Positions 1 to 8,211 of a DNA stretch of 36,410 bases are shown here, piece by piece. Source of the stretch: Acidobacteriota bacterium. Lineage in GTDB: Bacteria > Acidobacteriota > Vicinamibacteria > Fen-336. A program made the translations under genes and the position numbers. The stretch spans positions 1 through 36,410 of the forward strand of contig QHVJ01000076.1 in assembly GCA_003222275.1 (NCBI GenBank), written 5' to 3'. Each line of letters opens with the position of its first letter. Position 1 is the first letter of the stretch. Under the pieces are notes generated by a model that saw only the letters and a program-made list of their open reading frames with translations, did not search any database and was not told the DNA's origin.

Positions 1-1871
1 CGCCGGAGAAGACCTACGAGCGGAAGATCAAGGAGGTCATCCTCGCCTTCCAGATCGAGAAGAGCTTCACCAAGGAAGAGATCTTCGCCCTCTACTGCAA
101 CCAGGTGTACTTCGGGCACGGCAACTACGGGGTGGAGGCGACGAGCGAGTTCCTCTACAGCAAGCCTGTCGGGCAGCTCACGCTGGCGGAGGCGGCCCTC
201 GTCGCGGGCCTGCCCCAGAACCCGTCCCGGCTCTCCCCCGTCGAGCACCCCGACCGCGCGCTCGCCCGCCGCAACCACGTGCTCGACCGCATGGTGGAGG
301 AGAGGTACATCTCGGCCGAGGAGGCCGCGAAAGCCAAGGCCGAGCCCCTCCGGCTGAAGCTGCGCAAGGACCGCCCCTCGATCGCGCCCTACTTCCTGGA
401 GGAGGTCCGGAAGTACCTCGAGCGTGAGTACGGGAGCCAGCGGATCTACCAGGGCGGGCTGCGGGTCTACACGACGCTCGACACGTCGATGCAGCTCGCC
501 GCCAACCAGACGCTCCGCCAGGGCCTGCTGCGGCTCGACCGGAGGGCGCGCGGGTTCACGCCTCCCACCGCCACCGTTCTCAAGGACGGCGAGTTCCCCC
601 CGACCGTGCACCTCGAAGACTGGGACGCACCGATCACGGTCGGCGACGTGGTGCGGGGCGTCGTCGAGAGCTCGGACCGCTCGCTGGCCGTGGTGCGCAT
701 CGGAGAGTACAAGGCGATCCTGGGCCAGCCCGAGGTGTCGTGGACCGGCCGCCGGAACGTCTCCGAGGTTCTTCCGCGGGGGGCGATCGTGCCGTTCCTC
801 GTCCAGTCGCTGGGGGAGGAGAACGGCGAGAAGCGGGCCAAGGTCTTCGTCGAGCAGGAGCCGCGCGTCGAGGGGTCGCTGCTGGCCCTGGAGCCGAAGA
901 CGGGCGCGGTGAAGGCGATGGTGGGCGGCTTCGACTTCGAGCGCAGCAAGTTCAACCGCGCCACGCAGGCCTATCGCCAGGTGGGCTCCGCGTTCAAGCC
1001 GATCGTGTACGCCGCCGCCGTCGAGCGGGCGGGCTACACTCCCGCCACCATCATCGTCGACGCCCCCATCTCCTTCCCCGACAACCAGGGCGTGTGGACG
1101 CCCCACAACTACGACTTCACGTTCTGGGGTCCCATCCCCATGCGCCGGGCCATCGAGCAGAGCCGCAACATCCCCGCCATCAAGACCCTCCAGGCGATCG
1201 GGATCGAGACCGGCATCGAGTACGCGCACAAGCTCGGCCTCACCGGCGACCTGCCCGCCTACCTGCCGCTGGCGATCGGCGCGGGCGAAGCCACCCTGCA
1301 AGAGATGACGGCCGCGTTCGGCGCCTTCGCCAACGAGGGGTTGCGCATGAAGCCGTACTACGTCGCGCGCATCACCGACCGGGAGGGCAACGCCATCGAG
1401 GAGACGCGCCCGGTCGCGAAGGACGCCATCCGCGCCGACACGGCCTACATCATCACCAGCCTGCTCAAGGGGGTGGTGGAGAGGGGCACCGCCGCGCGGG
1501 CCCGCGCGCTGAAGCGCCCCATCGCCGGGAAGACGGGAACCACCAACGACTACACCGACGGGTGGTTCATCGGGTACGAGCCGAAGCTCGCGGGCGGGGT
1601 ATGGGTCGGCTTCGACGAGAAGCGGGAGAGCCTCGGCCGCGGCGCCGACGGCGCGCACACCGCGCTCCCGATCTGGATGGAGTTCTGGGCCGCGGCCACG
1701 AAGGACCGTCCGATCGACGACTATCCGGTCCCCGCCAACATCGTGTTCGTACCCGTGGACGCGGACGGCCAGCCCGCCATGCCGGGCGAGGCGGGCGTCC
1801 GCATGGAGGCGTTCGTGGCCGGGACCGAGCCCAAGGCGCACAGCGGAGCCGCCGTGGGCGGCGGCCCGTGA
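1..1871 (+). CDS. Penicillin-binding protein 1A, bifunctional, 5'-truncated by the window edge
   Basis: Class A penicillin-binding protein that polymerises glycan strands and cross-links peptides in the periplasm. The frame is open from base 3, so 622 C-terminal residues are present and the N-terminal anchor and first glycosyltransferase motifs lie outside. The visible GT51 part includes RKIKEVILAFQIE, NQVYFGHGNYGVEAT and AALVAGLPQNPSRLSP. The transpeptidase domain has the three penicillin-binding motifs in order: SAFK (serine codon at about 987), SRN (about 1160) and KTG (in AGKTGTTNDYTDGW, about 1530). An OB-like insert probably lies between the two domains (about 600-860), as in other PBP1A proteins. 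The stop overlaps the start of the histidine kinase gene by four bases (GTGA), suggesting translational coupling. The family assignment is secure; mrcA/ponA naming is not settled by the sequence. Confidence 0.95.
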   Translation, partial: PEKTYERKIKEVILAFQIEKSFTKEEIFALYCNQVYFGHGNYGVEATSEFLYSKPVGQLTLAEAALVAGLPQNPSRLSPVEHPDRALARRNHVLDRMVEERYISAEEAAKAKAEPLRLKLRKDRPSIAPYFLEEVRKYLEREYGSQRIYQGGLRVYTTLDTSMQLAANQTLRQGLLRLDRRARGFTPPTATVLKDGEFPPTVHLEDWDAPITVGDVVRGVVESSDRSLAVVRIGEYKAILGQPEVSWTGRRNVSEVLPRGAIVPFLVQSLGEENGEKRAKVFVEQEPRVEGSLLALEPKTGAVKAMVGGFDFERSKFNRATQAYRQVGSAFKPIVYAAAVERAGYTPATIIVDAPISFPDNQGVWTPHNYDFTFWGPIPMRRAIEQSRNIPAIKTLQAIGIETGIEYAHKLGLTGDLPAYLPLAIGAGEATLQEMTAAFGAFANEGLRMKPYYVARITDREGNAIEETRPVAKDAIRADTAYIITSLLKGVVERGTAARARALKRPIAGKTGTTNDYTDGWFIGYEPKLAGGVWVGFDEKRESLGRGADGAHTALPIWMEFWAAATKDRPIDDYPVPANIVFVPVDADGQPAMPGEAGVRMEAFVAGTEPKAHSGAAVGGGP

Positions 1872-4222
1872 AGCGACGCGGCCCCCGGGAGCTTCTCCAG
1901 CGGGAGGCCACGCGGAGGCGCCGCGCCGAGGAGGAGCTCCGCCGCAGCGAGGAGCGCTATCGGGACGTTGTCGAGAACGCCAACGACATCGTCTACACGC
2001 ACGATCTCGACGGCCACTTCACCTCCCTGAACCGCGCGGGCGAGCGCATCACCGGCTACACGCGGGCCGAGGCGCTCGGGTTGAACCTGACCCAGGTCGT
2101 GGCCCCGGAGCACGTCGAGCGCGCGCGGGAGATGATCCGCCGCAAGCTCTCGGGCGACGCCGAGGGGAGCACCTACGAGCTGGAGATCATCGCGAAGGAC
2201 GGCCGCCGCGTGCCGCTCGAGATCAGCAGCCGCCTCATCCACCGCGACGGCGAGGCGGTGGGCGTCCAGGGCTTCGGGCGGGACATCTCGGAGCGACGGC
2301 AGGCGCACGAGGACCTGCGCGCGAGCGAGGAGCGCTTCCGCGCCCTCGTCGAGAACAGCGCCGACGCCATCGTGCTCGTGGACGCGCAGGGCGTCGTCCT
2401 CTACCAGAGCCGCTCCGCGGAGCGCATCGTCGGCTACTCCGCGGAGGAGCGCCGGGGCCACAACGCGCTGGAGCTCGTCCACCCCGACGACCGCGCCTCG
2501 GTCGCGCGGAAGCTCGGGGAATGCCGGGCCCGGGCCGGTGAGATCGTCATCGCGAAGTTCCGCGGCCGGCGGAAGGACGGCGCGTGGCTCCACCTCGAAG
2601 GCACCGCGGCCAACCACCTCCACGAGCCCGCCGTCGCCGCCATCGTCATCAACTACCGCGACGTCACGCAGCAGGAACGGGCGGCGCGGGCCCTCCGCAT
2701 CAGCGAGGAGCGCTTCCGCCTCGTGAGCCGCGCCACCAACGACGCCGTGTGGGACCTGGACATCACCACCGGGGAGGTCTGGTGGAGCGACAGCGTGCAG
2801 GCCCTGTTCGGCTTCGGGCCCGCCGAGGTCGGCCGCGACGCCGCGTGGTGGTCCGAGCGCGTCCACGCCGACGACCGCGGGCGCGTGCTCGCGAGCAGCC
2901 AGGCCGCGCTCGACGAGGGGGACGCATCCTGGTCGGCCGAGTTCCGCTTCCGCCGCGCCGACGACAGCTATGCCCGGGTCGTGGACCGCGCCTACATCCT
3001 GCGTGACGGCGAAGGCCGGGCGGTGCGCATGCTCGGCTCGATGATGGACGTCAGCGAGCGCCGGAGCCTGGAGGAGCAGCTCGTCCAGGCCCAGAAGATG
3101 GAAGCGGTGGGGCGGCTGGCGGGCGGCATCGCGCACGACTTCAACAACCTGCTCACCGCCATCCTCGGGTACGGCGACCTCATGATGCCCAAGCTCCACG
3201 ACCCGACCCTGCGGGCCAAGATGCAGGAGATCCGCAAGGCCGCCGAGCGGGCCTCCGCCCTCACCCGCCAGCTCCTCGCGTTCAGCCGCAAGCAGGTCCT
3301 CGTGCCCGAGGTGGTCCCGCTCGGCGGCCTCATCGAGGAGCTCTCCAAGATGCTCCGCCGCCTCATCGGCGAGGACATCGAGCTCGTGCTCCGGCTGCCG
3401 TCCACGGCCGCGGCGGTGCGCGCCGACCCGGGCCAGCTCGAGCAGGTGCTCATGAACCTGGCCGTGAACGCCCGCGACGCCATGCCGCGGGGAGGAAAGC
3501 TCACGATCGAGGTCGCGCTGGCGCCGACCGACGACGCGTTCCGCAAGGACCATCCCGACGTCCCCGCCGGCCCCCTGGTCGTGATCTCCGTGACCGACAC
3601 CGGCGTGGGGATGGACGCCGAGGTGCGCAAGCACATCTTCGAGCCGTTCTTCACGACCAAGGAGCTGGGCCGCGGCACCGGCCTCGGCCTGGCGACCGTC
3701 TACGGGATCGTCAAGCAGAGCGGCGGCCACGTCGAGGTCGACACGGCTCCCGGAGCCGGCACGACGTTTCGCATCTTCCTGCCCGCGGTGGCGGCGCCGC
3801 GCCCGGCGCCGGTGCCCTCGCTCGACGCGGTGGTCGGCGGCTCGGAGACGGTGCTCCTGGTGGAAGACGAGGCGGCCCTGCGCAGCCTGGCCCAGGAGAT
3901 CCTGCGCGACCAGGGCTACAAGGTGATCGCGGCGAGCAGCGGACCCGAGGCGCTCGAGCTGGCCCGTTCCCACAAGGCGTCCATCGATCTGCTCGTCACC
4001 GACGTGGTCATGCCCGGCATGGACGGACGCGAGCTGGCGGACCGGCTGGGTCCCGTCCATCCCGAGACGCGCTGCCTCTTCATGTCGGGTTATACCGACG
4101 ACGCCGTCGTCCGCCGCGGCGTGCGCGAGGAAGGCATGCCGTTCCTGCAGAAGCCGTTCACGATCGACGCCCTCGCCCTCAAGGTGAGGGAGGTCCTGGA
4201 CCAGACCGCGCCCGCGCGCTGA
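1868..4222 (+). CDS. Hybrid sensor histidine kinase, PAS-PAS-PAS-HisKA-HATPase-REC
   Basis: A 784-residue cytosolic hybrid kinase. I take GTG 1868 as the start because it overlaps the PBP1A stop as GTGA; the frame stays open far upstream but that part is out-of-frame PBP1A sequence. Three PAS/PAC modules occupy about 27-145, 153-270 and 278-403, each opening with an EER(Y/F)R motif and ending in a D(I/V)(S/T)-type PAC tail. HisKA has [20 protein letters not shown] with phospho-acceptor His423. HATPase_c has the N box [10 protein letters not shown] and the G boxes DTGVGM and [15 protein letters not shown]. The C-terminal receiver (about 660-780) begins [10 protein letters not shown] with acceptor Asp712 in [11 protein letters not shown]. 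No membrane segment is visible, so it should sense cytosolic signals through its PAS domains. The ligand, and any downstream regulator, is unknown; the NtrC-type gene at 33168-34538 is too distant to assign as its partner. Confidence 0.93.
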   Translation: MKRRGPRELLQREATRRRRAEEELRRSEERYRDVVENANDIVYTHDLDGHFTSLNRAGERITGYTRAEALGLNLTQVVAPEHVERAREMIRRKLSGDAEGSTYELEIIAKDGRRVPLEISSRLIHRDGEAVGVQGFGRDISERRQAHEDLRASEERFRALVENSADAIVLVDAQGVVLYQSRSAERIVGYSAEERRGHNALELVHPDDRASVARKLGECRARAGEIVIAKFRGRRKDGAWLHLEGTAANHLHEPAVAAIVINYRDVTQQERAARALRISEERFRLVSRATNDAVWDLDITTGEVWWSDSVQALFGFGPAEVGRDAAWWSERVHADDRGRVLASSQAALDEGDASWSAEFRFRRADDSYARVVDRAYILRDGEGRAVRMLGSMMDVSERRSLEEQLVQAQKMEAVGRLAGGIAHDFNNLLTAILGYGDLMMPKLHDPTLRAKMQEIRKAAERASALTRQLLAFSRKQVLVPEVVPLGGLIEELSKMLRRLIGEDIELVLRLPSTAAAVRADPGQLEQVLMNLAVNARDAMPRGGKLTIEVALAPTDDAFRKDHPDVPAGPLVVISVTDTGVGMDAEVRKHIFEPFFTTKELGRGTGLGLATVYGIVKQSGGHVEVDTAPGAGTTFRIFLPAVAAPRPAPVPSLDAVVGGSETVLLVEDEAALRSLAQEILRDQGYKVIAASSGPEALELARSHKASIDLLVTDVVMPGMDGRELADRLGPVHPETRCLFMSGYTDDAVVRRGVREEGMPFLQKPFTIDALALKVREVLDQTAPAR

Positions 4223-4247
4223 GTCGCCGGGTGGCTCCCGCGCGGCA

Positions 4248-4279
4248 ATCCGGCCCGACGAGAACGTCTAGGGCCGGAT
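4248..4279. terminator. Hairpin between convergent genes, probable bidirectional terminator
   Basis: ATCCGGCCC (4248-4256) pairs perfectly with GGGCCGGAT (4271-4279), and inside it GACG (4257-4260) pairs with CGTC (4265-4268) around an AGAA loop. It lies between the histidine kinase stop (4222) and the phosphoesterase stop codon (4268-4270), which is inside the hairpin. There is no clear T-run on either strand, so termination is inferred from position and stem strength. Confidence 0.6.
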
Positions 4280-5866
4280 CGTCGCCAGATCCAGAGTGTC
4301 ATTCACCGCGTCCAGGGCGTCGCCGACCGTCGAGGTCGCCACCGGAGATCCGGCGGTGACGAGGGCCGACTGGCCGGGCAGCGCGCACAGCACCTCGCTG
4401 CTCCCGGTGACGGAGCCGCCCGTCATGACGAGCAGAACGTAGCAGGTCGGCTTGCCGGCCGTGTCGTGCATCGCCCGAGTGGCTACCGCCGGGAGGGGCA
4501 CGGCTCCCGGGGGTGTGCCGTCCAGGGGGATGGACCACAGGACGTATGCGGTCTGCCCGCCGGGCGGAGACCACGTCAACGTGGCCATGCTCGACTGGTC
4601 GAGCTGCATCCTGGCGTTGGCCGGAGCACCGGCACTCGACCCGCTGTCCGGGATGGCGCAGAGAAGGTCCGAGCGGCCGAGTACGCCGGCCCCGCCCAGC
4701 GGAAGAAGGATGTAGCAGGTGAACTGGTCCGCCGCCGCCGTGGTGTCGGTGTAGTCGGTCGCCGTTGACGGCAGGAAGCTCCCCGGCCCGGGCAGGATGG
4801 TAGTGGTGCCTCCGGCGAACCGGGCCACGGCGTAGGCCGTTTGCGCGCTGCCGGTCGTCCACACCATCTCCTCGCCGCCGGGACTGCCGCCGATGGCAAA
4901 GCCCCTGCCGCCCACCGGCGCGGGAGCGCTGCCCACGCACGGCCTCGACCCGACGTCGGTGAAGGTCCCCCCGGCGATGGGCACGAACTCCCAGTCGTAG
5001 CTGGTGGGGTGCAACGTCAGCTTGAGCACGCCGTGCGTGTCGTCGTTGCGCACCGCGCTGATGGGCGGCTGGACGCTCATGAACTGCCGCAGCGTGATGC
5101 CGCCGGTGCCGACGACGAACTCGCGGATGCCGTTCGCATCCAGCACCCCATCGGCATTGACCCGGTGGAACTGCTCGTAGGAGTGCTCGTGCCCGTTGAT
5201 GACGACGTCGGCGCCGGATTCGTACAGAGCTTGCCAGATGTCCCGCATCCGGGGGTTGTTGCCGTACTGGCCGGAATTGAAGACGGGATGGTGCCAGATG
5301 GCGAGCGTGCACTGCGTGCGGTTGGCGGCCAGATCGGCGCGCAGCCATTGCTCCTGGGCGGATCCAGCCTGGGCGGGGACGTTGACGTCGCTGTTGAGCG
5401 ACACGATGTGCCAGGCGCCGAGGTCATAGCTGTAGTAGCCGCGGCCAGACGGTCCCGCGTGGCTGCCGAAGTAGGCGTAATAGGGGACCGCGCCCGTCGT
5501 GTAGTAATCGTGGTTGCCGGGCGTCGGGCGCGTGCGCGCCTTGTGCCGGCCCCACGTAGGCCCGTAGCAGTCCGCGAACTCCGCGGCGGTACCGAGAAGA
5601 TACGCGTTGTCTCCGGCCGTGAAGACGGTGCCCTCGATCCCATCGAGGAGCGCCGCGGTGGCCTCGTCGCTATCGAGCCCGCAATAGGCGATGTCGCCGG
5701 CCCCGACGAAGACGGGATCCGCCGCGGCCTGGACGACCTCCGCTTCGGCCGGGGGGGCGGCCCGCGGGGCCGCGGCCGGCATGATCAGCGGGGCCGCGAG
5801 GCCGAGCGCCAGGCCGAACCGGACCGAACGGACGAGTGGAGGCCTGTGGACGAAAAGGCGTCTCAT
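4268..5866 (-). CDS. Secreted calcineurin-like metallophosphoesterase with tandem C-terminal repeats
   Basis: A 532-residue exported phosphoesterase related to purple-acid-phosphatase-type enzymes. ATG 5866 is the start: GGAGG sits 5 bases upstream and the protein then opens with an Arg-rich n-region and hydrophobic FGLALGLAAPLIMPAAAP, a signal peptide. Metal-ligand motifs occur in canonical order: GDIAYCG (about 57), GDNAY (85), GNHDYY (117), HH (192) and NGHEHSYEQF (224), so it should be catalytically competent; the substrate cannot be read from sequence. The region from about 340 to the end holds two similar units of about 90 residues, each with a QTAY motif, a CYxLL motif and LCA(I/L)P near its end. 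These look like beta-rich adhesive or spacer modules. It is monocistronic with its own promoter, convergent with the histidine kinase. Confidence 0.88.
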   Translation of the reverse strand: MRRLFVHRPPLVRSVRFGLALGLAAPLIMPAAAPRAAPPAEAEVVQAAADPVFVGAGDIAYCGLDSDEATAALLDGIEGTVFTAGDNAYLLGTAAEFADCYGPTWGRHKARTRPTPGNHDYYTTGAVPYYAYFGSHAGPSGRGYYSYDLGAWHIVSLNSDVNVPAQAGSAQEQWLRADLAANRTQCTLAIWHHPVFNSGQYGNNPRMRDIWQALYESGADVVINGHEHSYEQFHRVNADGVLDANGIREFVVGTGGITLRQFMSVQPPISAVRNDDTHGVLKLTLHPTSYDWEFVPIAGGTFTDVGSRPCVGSAPAPVGGRGFAIGGSPGGEEMVWTTGSAQTAYAVARFAGGTTTILPGPGSFLPSTATDYTDTTAAADQFTCYILLPLGGAGVLGRSDLLCAIPDSGSSAGAPANARMQLDQSSMATLTWSPPGGQTAYVLWSIPLDGTPPGAVPLPAVATRAMHDTAGKPTCYVLLVMTGGSVTGSSEVLCALPGQSALVTAGSPVATSTVGDALDAVNDTLDLATIRP

Positions 5867-5894
5867 GTCTTCCTCCCTGGCCGCGTTTCCCCGG

Positions 5895-5923
5895 ACGGTA
5901 CTCGCCGCCTGCCTCGACGTCAA
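5895..5923 (-). promoter_or_regulatory. Sigma-70-like promoter of the phosphoesterase gene
   Basis: On the minus strand TTGACG (5923-5918) and TACCGT (5900-5895) are separated by exactly 17 bases. The expected transcription start lies about 21 bases before ATG 5866, leaving a short leader that carries GGAGG. This leadered arrangement contrasts with the leaderless starts elsewhere in the window. Confidence 0.5.
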
Positions 5924-5978
5924 GATCAAAGGCGCCGGGTCGACGAAGCCCTCAGGGGGCGGACCTTCGGGGCGGGAC

Positions 5979-6893
5979 TCAAGGCCGGTAGTCCGGGGAG
6001 CGGGCGGTCCCGGAGCCGAACGTCACCCGCCAGGACTTGCCGTCGGAAAGCCGCTCGCGATAGATCACCCAGTCGCCGGTGATGTTGGACGAGAAGGCGA
6101 TCTCCGTCCCTTCGGGCGAGTACACCGGGTTGTAGTTGAGGGCGGGCCAGTCCACCAGCACCTTCTCGTCGTCCGTCTGGAGGTCGTGCTCCACCAGCCG
6201 GCTGTGCTCGGAGAGGTGGCCGCGGCTGACGTACACCACGCGGTGGCCATCGGGATGGAAGCGCGGCTCACAGCCGCCCTTGCGAAACGCGGACAGGCGC
6301 CGCTCTCCGGCGCCGTCGGATCCCACCACGTAGATCTGGTGGCCGATGCGCCAGTTGGACGAGAACACGATGAGTGAGCCGTCGGGGCTCCATCCGGGGT
6401 TGCCCATGATCGTGCTCCGTCCGTGACGCACGAGGACCCGCTCGGCGCCCGTCGCGAGGTCCATCACGAGCAGGTGCTCGGGGCCTTCTTCGTTGGAGAG
6501 GAACGCGATCCGCTTCCCGTCCGGCGACGGCTCGACCTGCCACTCCGTGTGGGTGTTGGTGCGGACGCGTTCGGGCGCGCCGCCCTGTGCGCGCACCCGG
6601 TAGATCTGCCAGTTCCCGCTCCGGTCGGAGGTGAAGTAGACCCACTGGCCGTCCCGGCTCCAGCGCGGCAGCGCGTCGGTCGCCGGGTGGTCGGTCAGCC
6701 GGCGCTCCACCCCCCCGCCGGCCGGGATCACGTAGAGGTCCTGGTTGCCGCGGACCGTGCGCTCGTACACGAGGTCGCGGGAAGCGGCGCCGGAAGCCTC
6801 CGGCGGCCGCGCGGATACGGACGCGCCGTCCCGGCCGCAGGCGCTGGCGAGCACGCCGGCCGCGAGCGCGGCGAGGAGCCGCCTAGGGCGCAA
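5979..6893 (-). CDS. TolB-like beta-propeller lipoprotein (PD40/WD40-like repeats)
   Basis: A 304-residue protein starting at TTG 6893, eight bases after the prfB stop. The N-terminus LRPRRLLAALAAGVLASAC is a lipoprotein signal with lipobox LASAC (lipidated Cys about residue 19). The rest is a series of beta-propeller blades built on the PD40 pattern: WSRDGQWVYFTSDRSGNWQI, PSPDGKRIAFLSN, WSPDGSLIVFSSN, FHPDGHRVVYVS and YSPEGTEIAFSSN. TolB of the Tol-Pal system carries such blades, but this protein lacks a recognisable TolB N-terminal domain and has no tol/pal neighbours, so a role as a periplasmic substrate- or partner-binding propeller is all that can be claimed. Probably co-transcribed with prfB. 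The TTG start is supported mainly by the signal peptide; a GGGGA lies 12 bases upstream. Confidence 0.82.
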   Translation of the reverse strand: MRPRRLLAALAAGVLASACGRDGASVSARPPEASGAASRDLVYERTVRGNQDLYVIPAGGGVERRLTDHPATDALPRWSRDGQWVYFTSDRSGNWQIYRVRAQGGAPERVRTNTHTEWQVEPSPDGKRIAFLSNEEGPEHLLVMDLATGAERVLVRHGRSTIMGNPGWSPDGSLIVFSSNWRIGHQIYVVGSDGAGERRLSAFRKGGCEPRFHPDGHRVVYVSRGHLSEHSRLVEHDLQTDDEKVLVDWPALNYNPVYSPEGTEIAFSSNITGDWVIYRERLSDGKSWRVTFGSGTARSPDYRP

Positions 6894-6901
6894 TTGAGCG
6901 G

Positions 6902-8024
6902 CTAGTCCCCACTAATGGCCTGTCCCAGGTTCCCGCGCGCCCTCGCGACGAGGGCGGACTTGATCAGGCCGTCGAGGTCCCCGTCCATCACGCGATCGAC
7001 GTCGCCGATCTCGAACTTCGTCCGGTGGTCCTTGACCATGCGGTAGGGATGCATCACGTACGAGCGGATCTGGCTGCCGAAGGCGATGTCCTTCTTGGAC
7101 GATTCCACCACGTCGAGCTTTTCGCGCCGCTTCTGCATCTCCAGATCGTAGAGGCGGGACTTGAGGATCTTCATCCCGACCTCCCGGTTGCGGATCTGGC
7201 TGCGCTCGTTCTGGCAGGCGACCACGATGCCGGTGGGCAGGTGCGTGATGCGGACGGCGGAGTCGGTGACGTTGACGTGCTGGCCTCCCGCGCCGCTCGA
7301 GCGATAGGTGTCGATGCGCAGGTCCTTGTCCTGCACGTCGATCTTGATGTCCTCGTCCAGCTCCGGCCACACGAACACCGATGCGAAGGACGTGTGGCGG
7401 CGCGCCGCGGAGTCGAAGGGGCTGATGCGCACCAGGCGGTGGACGCCGACCTCCGCCGACAGGTACCCGTAGGCGTACTCGCCCTGCACGAGCACCGTCG
7501 CGCTCTTGATCCCGGCCTCCTCCCCCGCCTGCAGGTCGATGAGGTCGCGCTTGTAGCCCTTCCGGTCGCACCACCGCATGTACATCCGGAGGAGCATCTC
7601 CGCCCAGTCCTGGCTCTCGGTGCCCCCGGCGCCGGAGTTGATCGTGAGGATGGCGTTCGCCCGGTCGTGCTCCCCGCCGAGCATCTTCTGGAACTCGGCG
7701 CCCTCGAGCGTCTGCTCCAGGGCGTCGAGGGCCGCTCGGAGGTCCTTCTCCACGTCCTCGCCGCCCGCGAGCCACTCGACGAGCACGCGGGTGTCGTCCT
7801 CCTGCGCCTGGAGGCGCTTCAGCAGGTCGAGGTCGGATTCCAGCCGCTTGCGGCGCTGCAGGAGCTTCTGGGCGGCTTCCGGTTCCTTCCAGAAGTCCTC
7901 GGCCCCGGTGCGGGCCTCCATCTTGTCCATCTCGGAGCGGAGCTTGTCCGCCTCAAAGATAGCCGCGGACGTCCGCGGCCCTCGCGACGAGCTGATCGAA
8001 ACGCTGGGTCAGGTCTGAAGCCAA
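6902..8024 (-). CDS. prfB: Peptide chain release factor 2, with programmed +1 frameshift
   Basis: RF2 terminates translation at UGA and UAA. The gene is in two frames. The first begins at TTG 8024, with GGAGG five bases upstream, and reads 23 codons (ASDLTQRFDQLVARAADVRG, then YL) to an in-frame TGA at 7955-7953. Slippage of +1 on CTT continues with EADKLRSEMDKMEA and onward, giving 373 residues, close to the usual length of about 365. The main frame has the SPF anticodon-like tripeptide (ISPFDSAARRHTSF) and the catalytic GGQ (SSGAGGQHVNVTDSAVRI). The internal TGA is the known autoregulatory device: low RF2 favours frameshifting. An annotation starting at ATG 7930 would miss 31 residues. It lies between lnt and the TolB-like gene, separated from lnt by an inverted repeat. 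Confidence 0.96.
7953..7979 (-). promoter_or_regulatory. prfB programmed frameshift site with upstream palindrome
   Basis: On the minus strand the slip site is TAT CTT TGA G, the standard prfB context. In place of the SD-like AGGGGG usually found three bases before CTT there is a perfect 18-base palindrome, GCCGCGGACGTCCGCGGC (7979-7962), able to form a 7-bp stem with an ACGT loop and ending three bases before CTT. Confidence 0.85.
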
Positions 8025-8041
8025 AAGAACCTCCAACCGGC

Positions 8042-8047
8042 ATTCTA
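8042..8047 (-). promoter_or_regulatory. Possible prfB -10 element (TAGAAT)
   Basis: TAGAAT on the minus strand lies 17 bases before the prfB TTG start. A transcript starting about seven bases further on would have a roughly 11-base leader carrying GGAGG. No convincing -35 is visible; the upstream side is the inverted repeat. Confidence 0.35.
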
Positions 8048-8053
8048 AACGGA

Positions 8054-8203
8054 TTCAATGCAGAGGCCGCAGAGGACGCGCAGAGGCCGCCGAGAACGGA
8101 CAAGTAGGAGAGACCCACGCGCGTCGAACAGGTGCGCCCGAGCATCCGTTTCCCTCTGTTCTCCGCGGCCTCTCCGTTCTTTCTCTGCGGCCTCTGCGTT
8201 GAA
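8054..8203. repeat. GCAGAGG-type imperfect inverted repeat, about 150 bp
   Basis: The outer arms 8054-8074 (TTCAATGCAGAGGCCGCAGAG) and 8183-8203 are complementary at 20 of 21 positions. Inside them are further degenerate GCAGAGG/GAGAACGGA units on the left and TCCGTT/CCTCTG units on the right. The element fills most of the lnt-prfB gap. Related copies occur at about 28450-28541, in degraded form at about 10590-10670, and as a fragment at 15813-15830. It looks like a dispersed non-coding palindromic repeat family. Confidence 0.75.
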
Positions 8204-8211
8204 GAGCAACG

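Noticed and set aside
740..1867. Frame of the histidine kinase is open 376 codons upstream of GTG 1868, overlapping PBP1A
   Set aside because: The extra residues are Arg/Gly/His-rich shadow of PBP1A; GTG 1868 overlaps the PBP1A stop and begins immediately before the first PAS region.
1721..4060. A 779-residue open frame on the minus strand
   Set aside because: Antisense to the histidine kinase, whose domains are all intact on the plus strand.
7930..7953. prfB starting at ATG 7930 without frameshift
   Set aside because: The TAT CTT TGA slip site, upstream 23-codon frame and GGAGG-TTG start match the known programmed frameshift; ATG 7930 would truncate the N-terminal domain.
8050..8210. CRISPR-like array from repeated GCAGAGG units
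   Set aside because: The units are degenerate, arranged as an inverted repeat, without equal spacers or cas genes.
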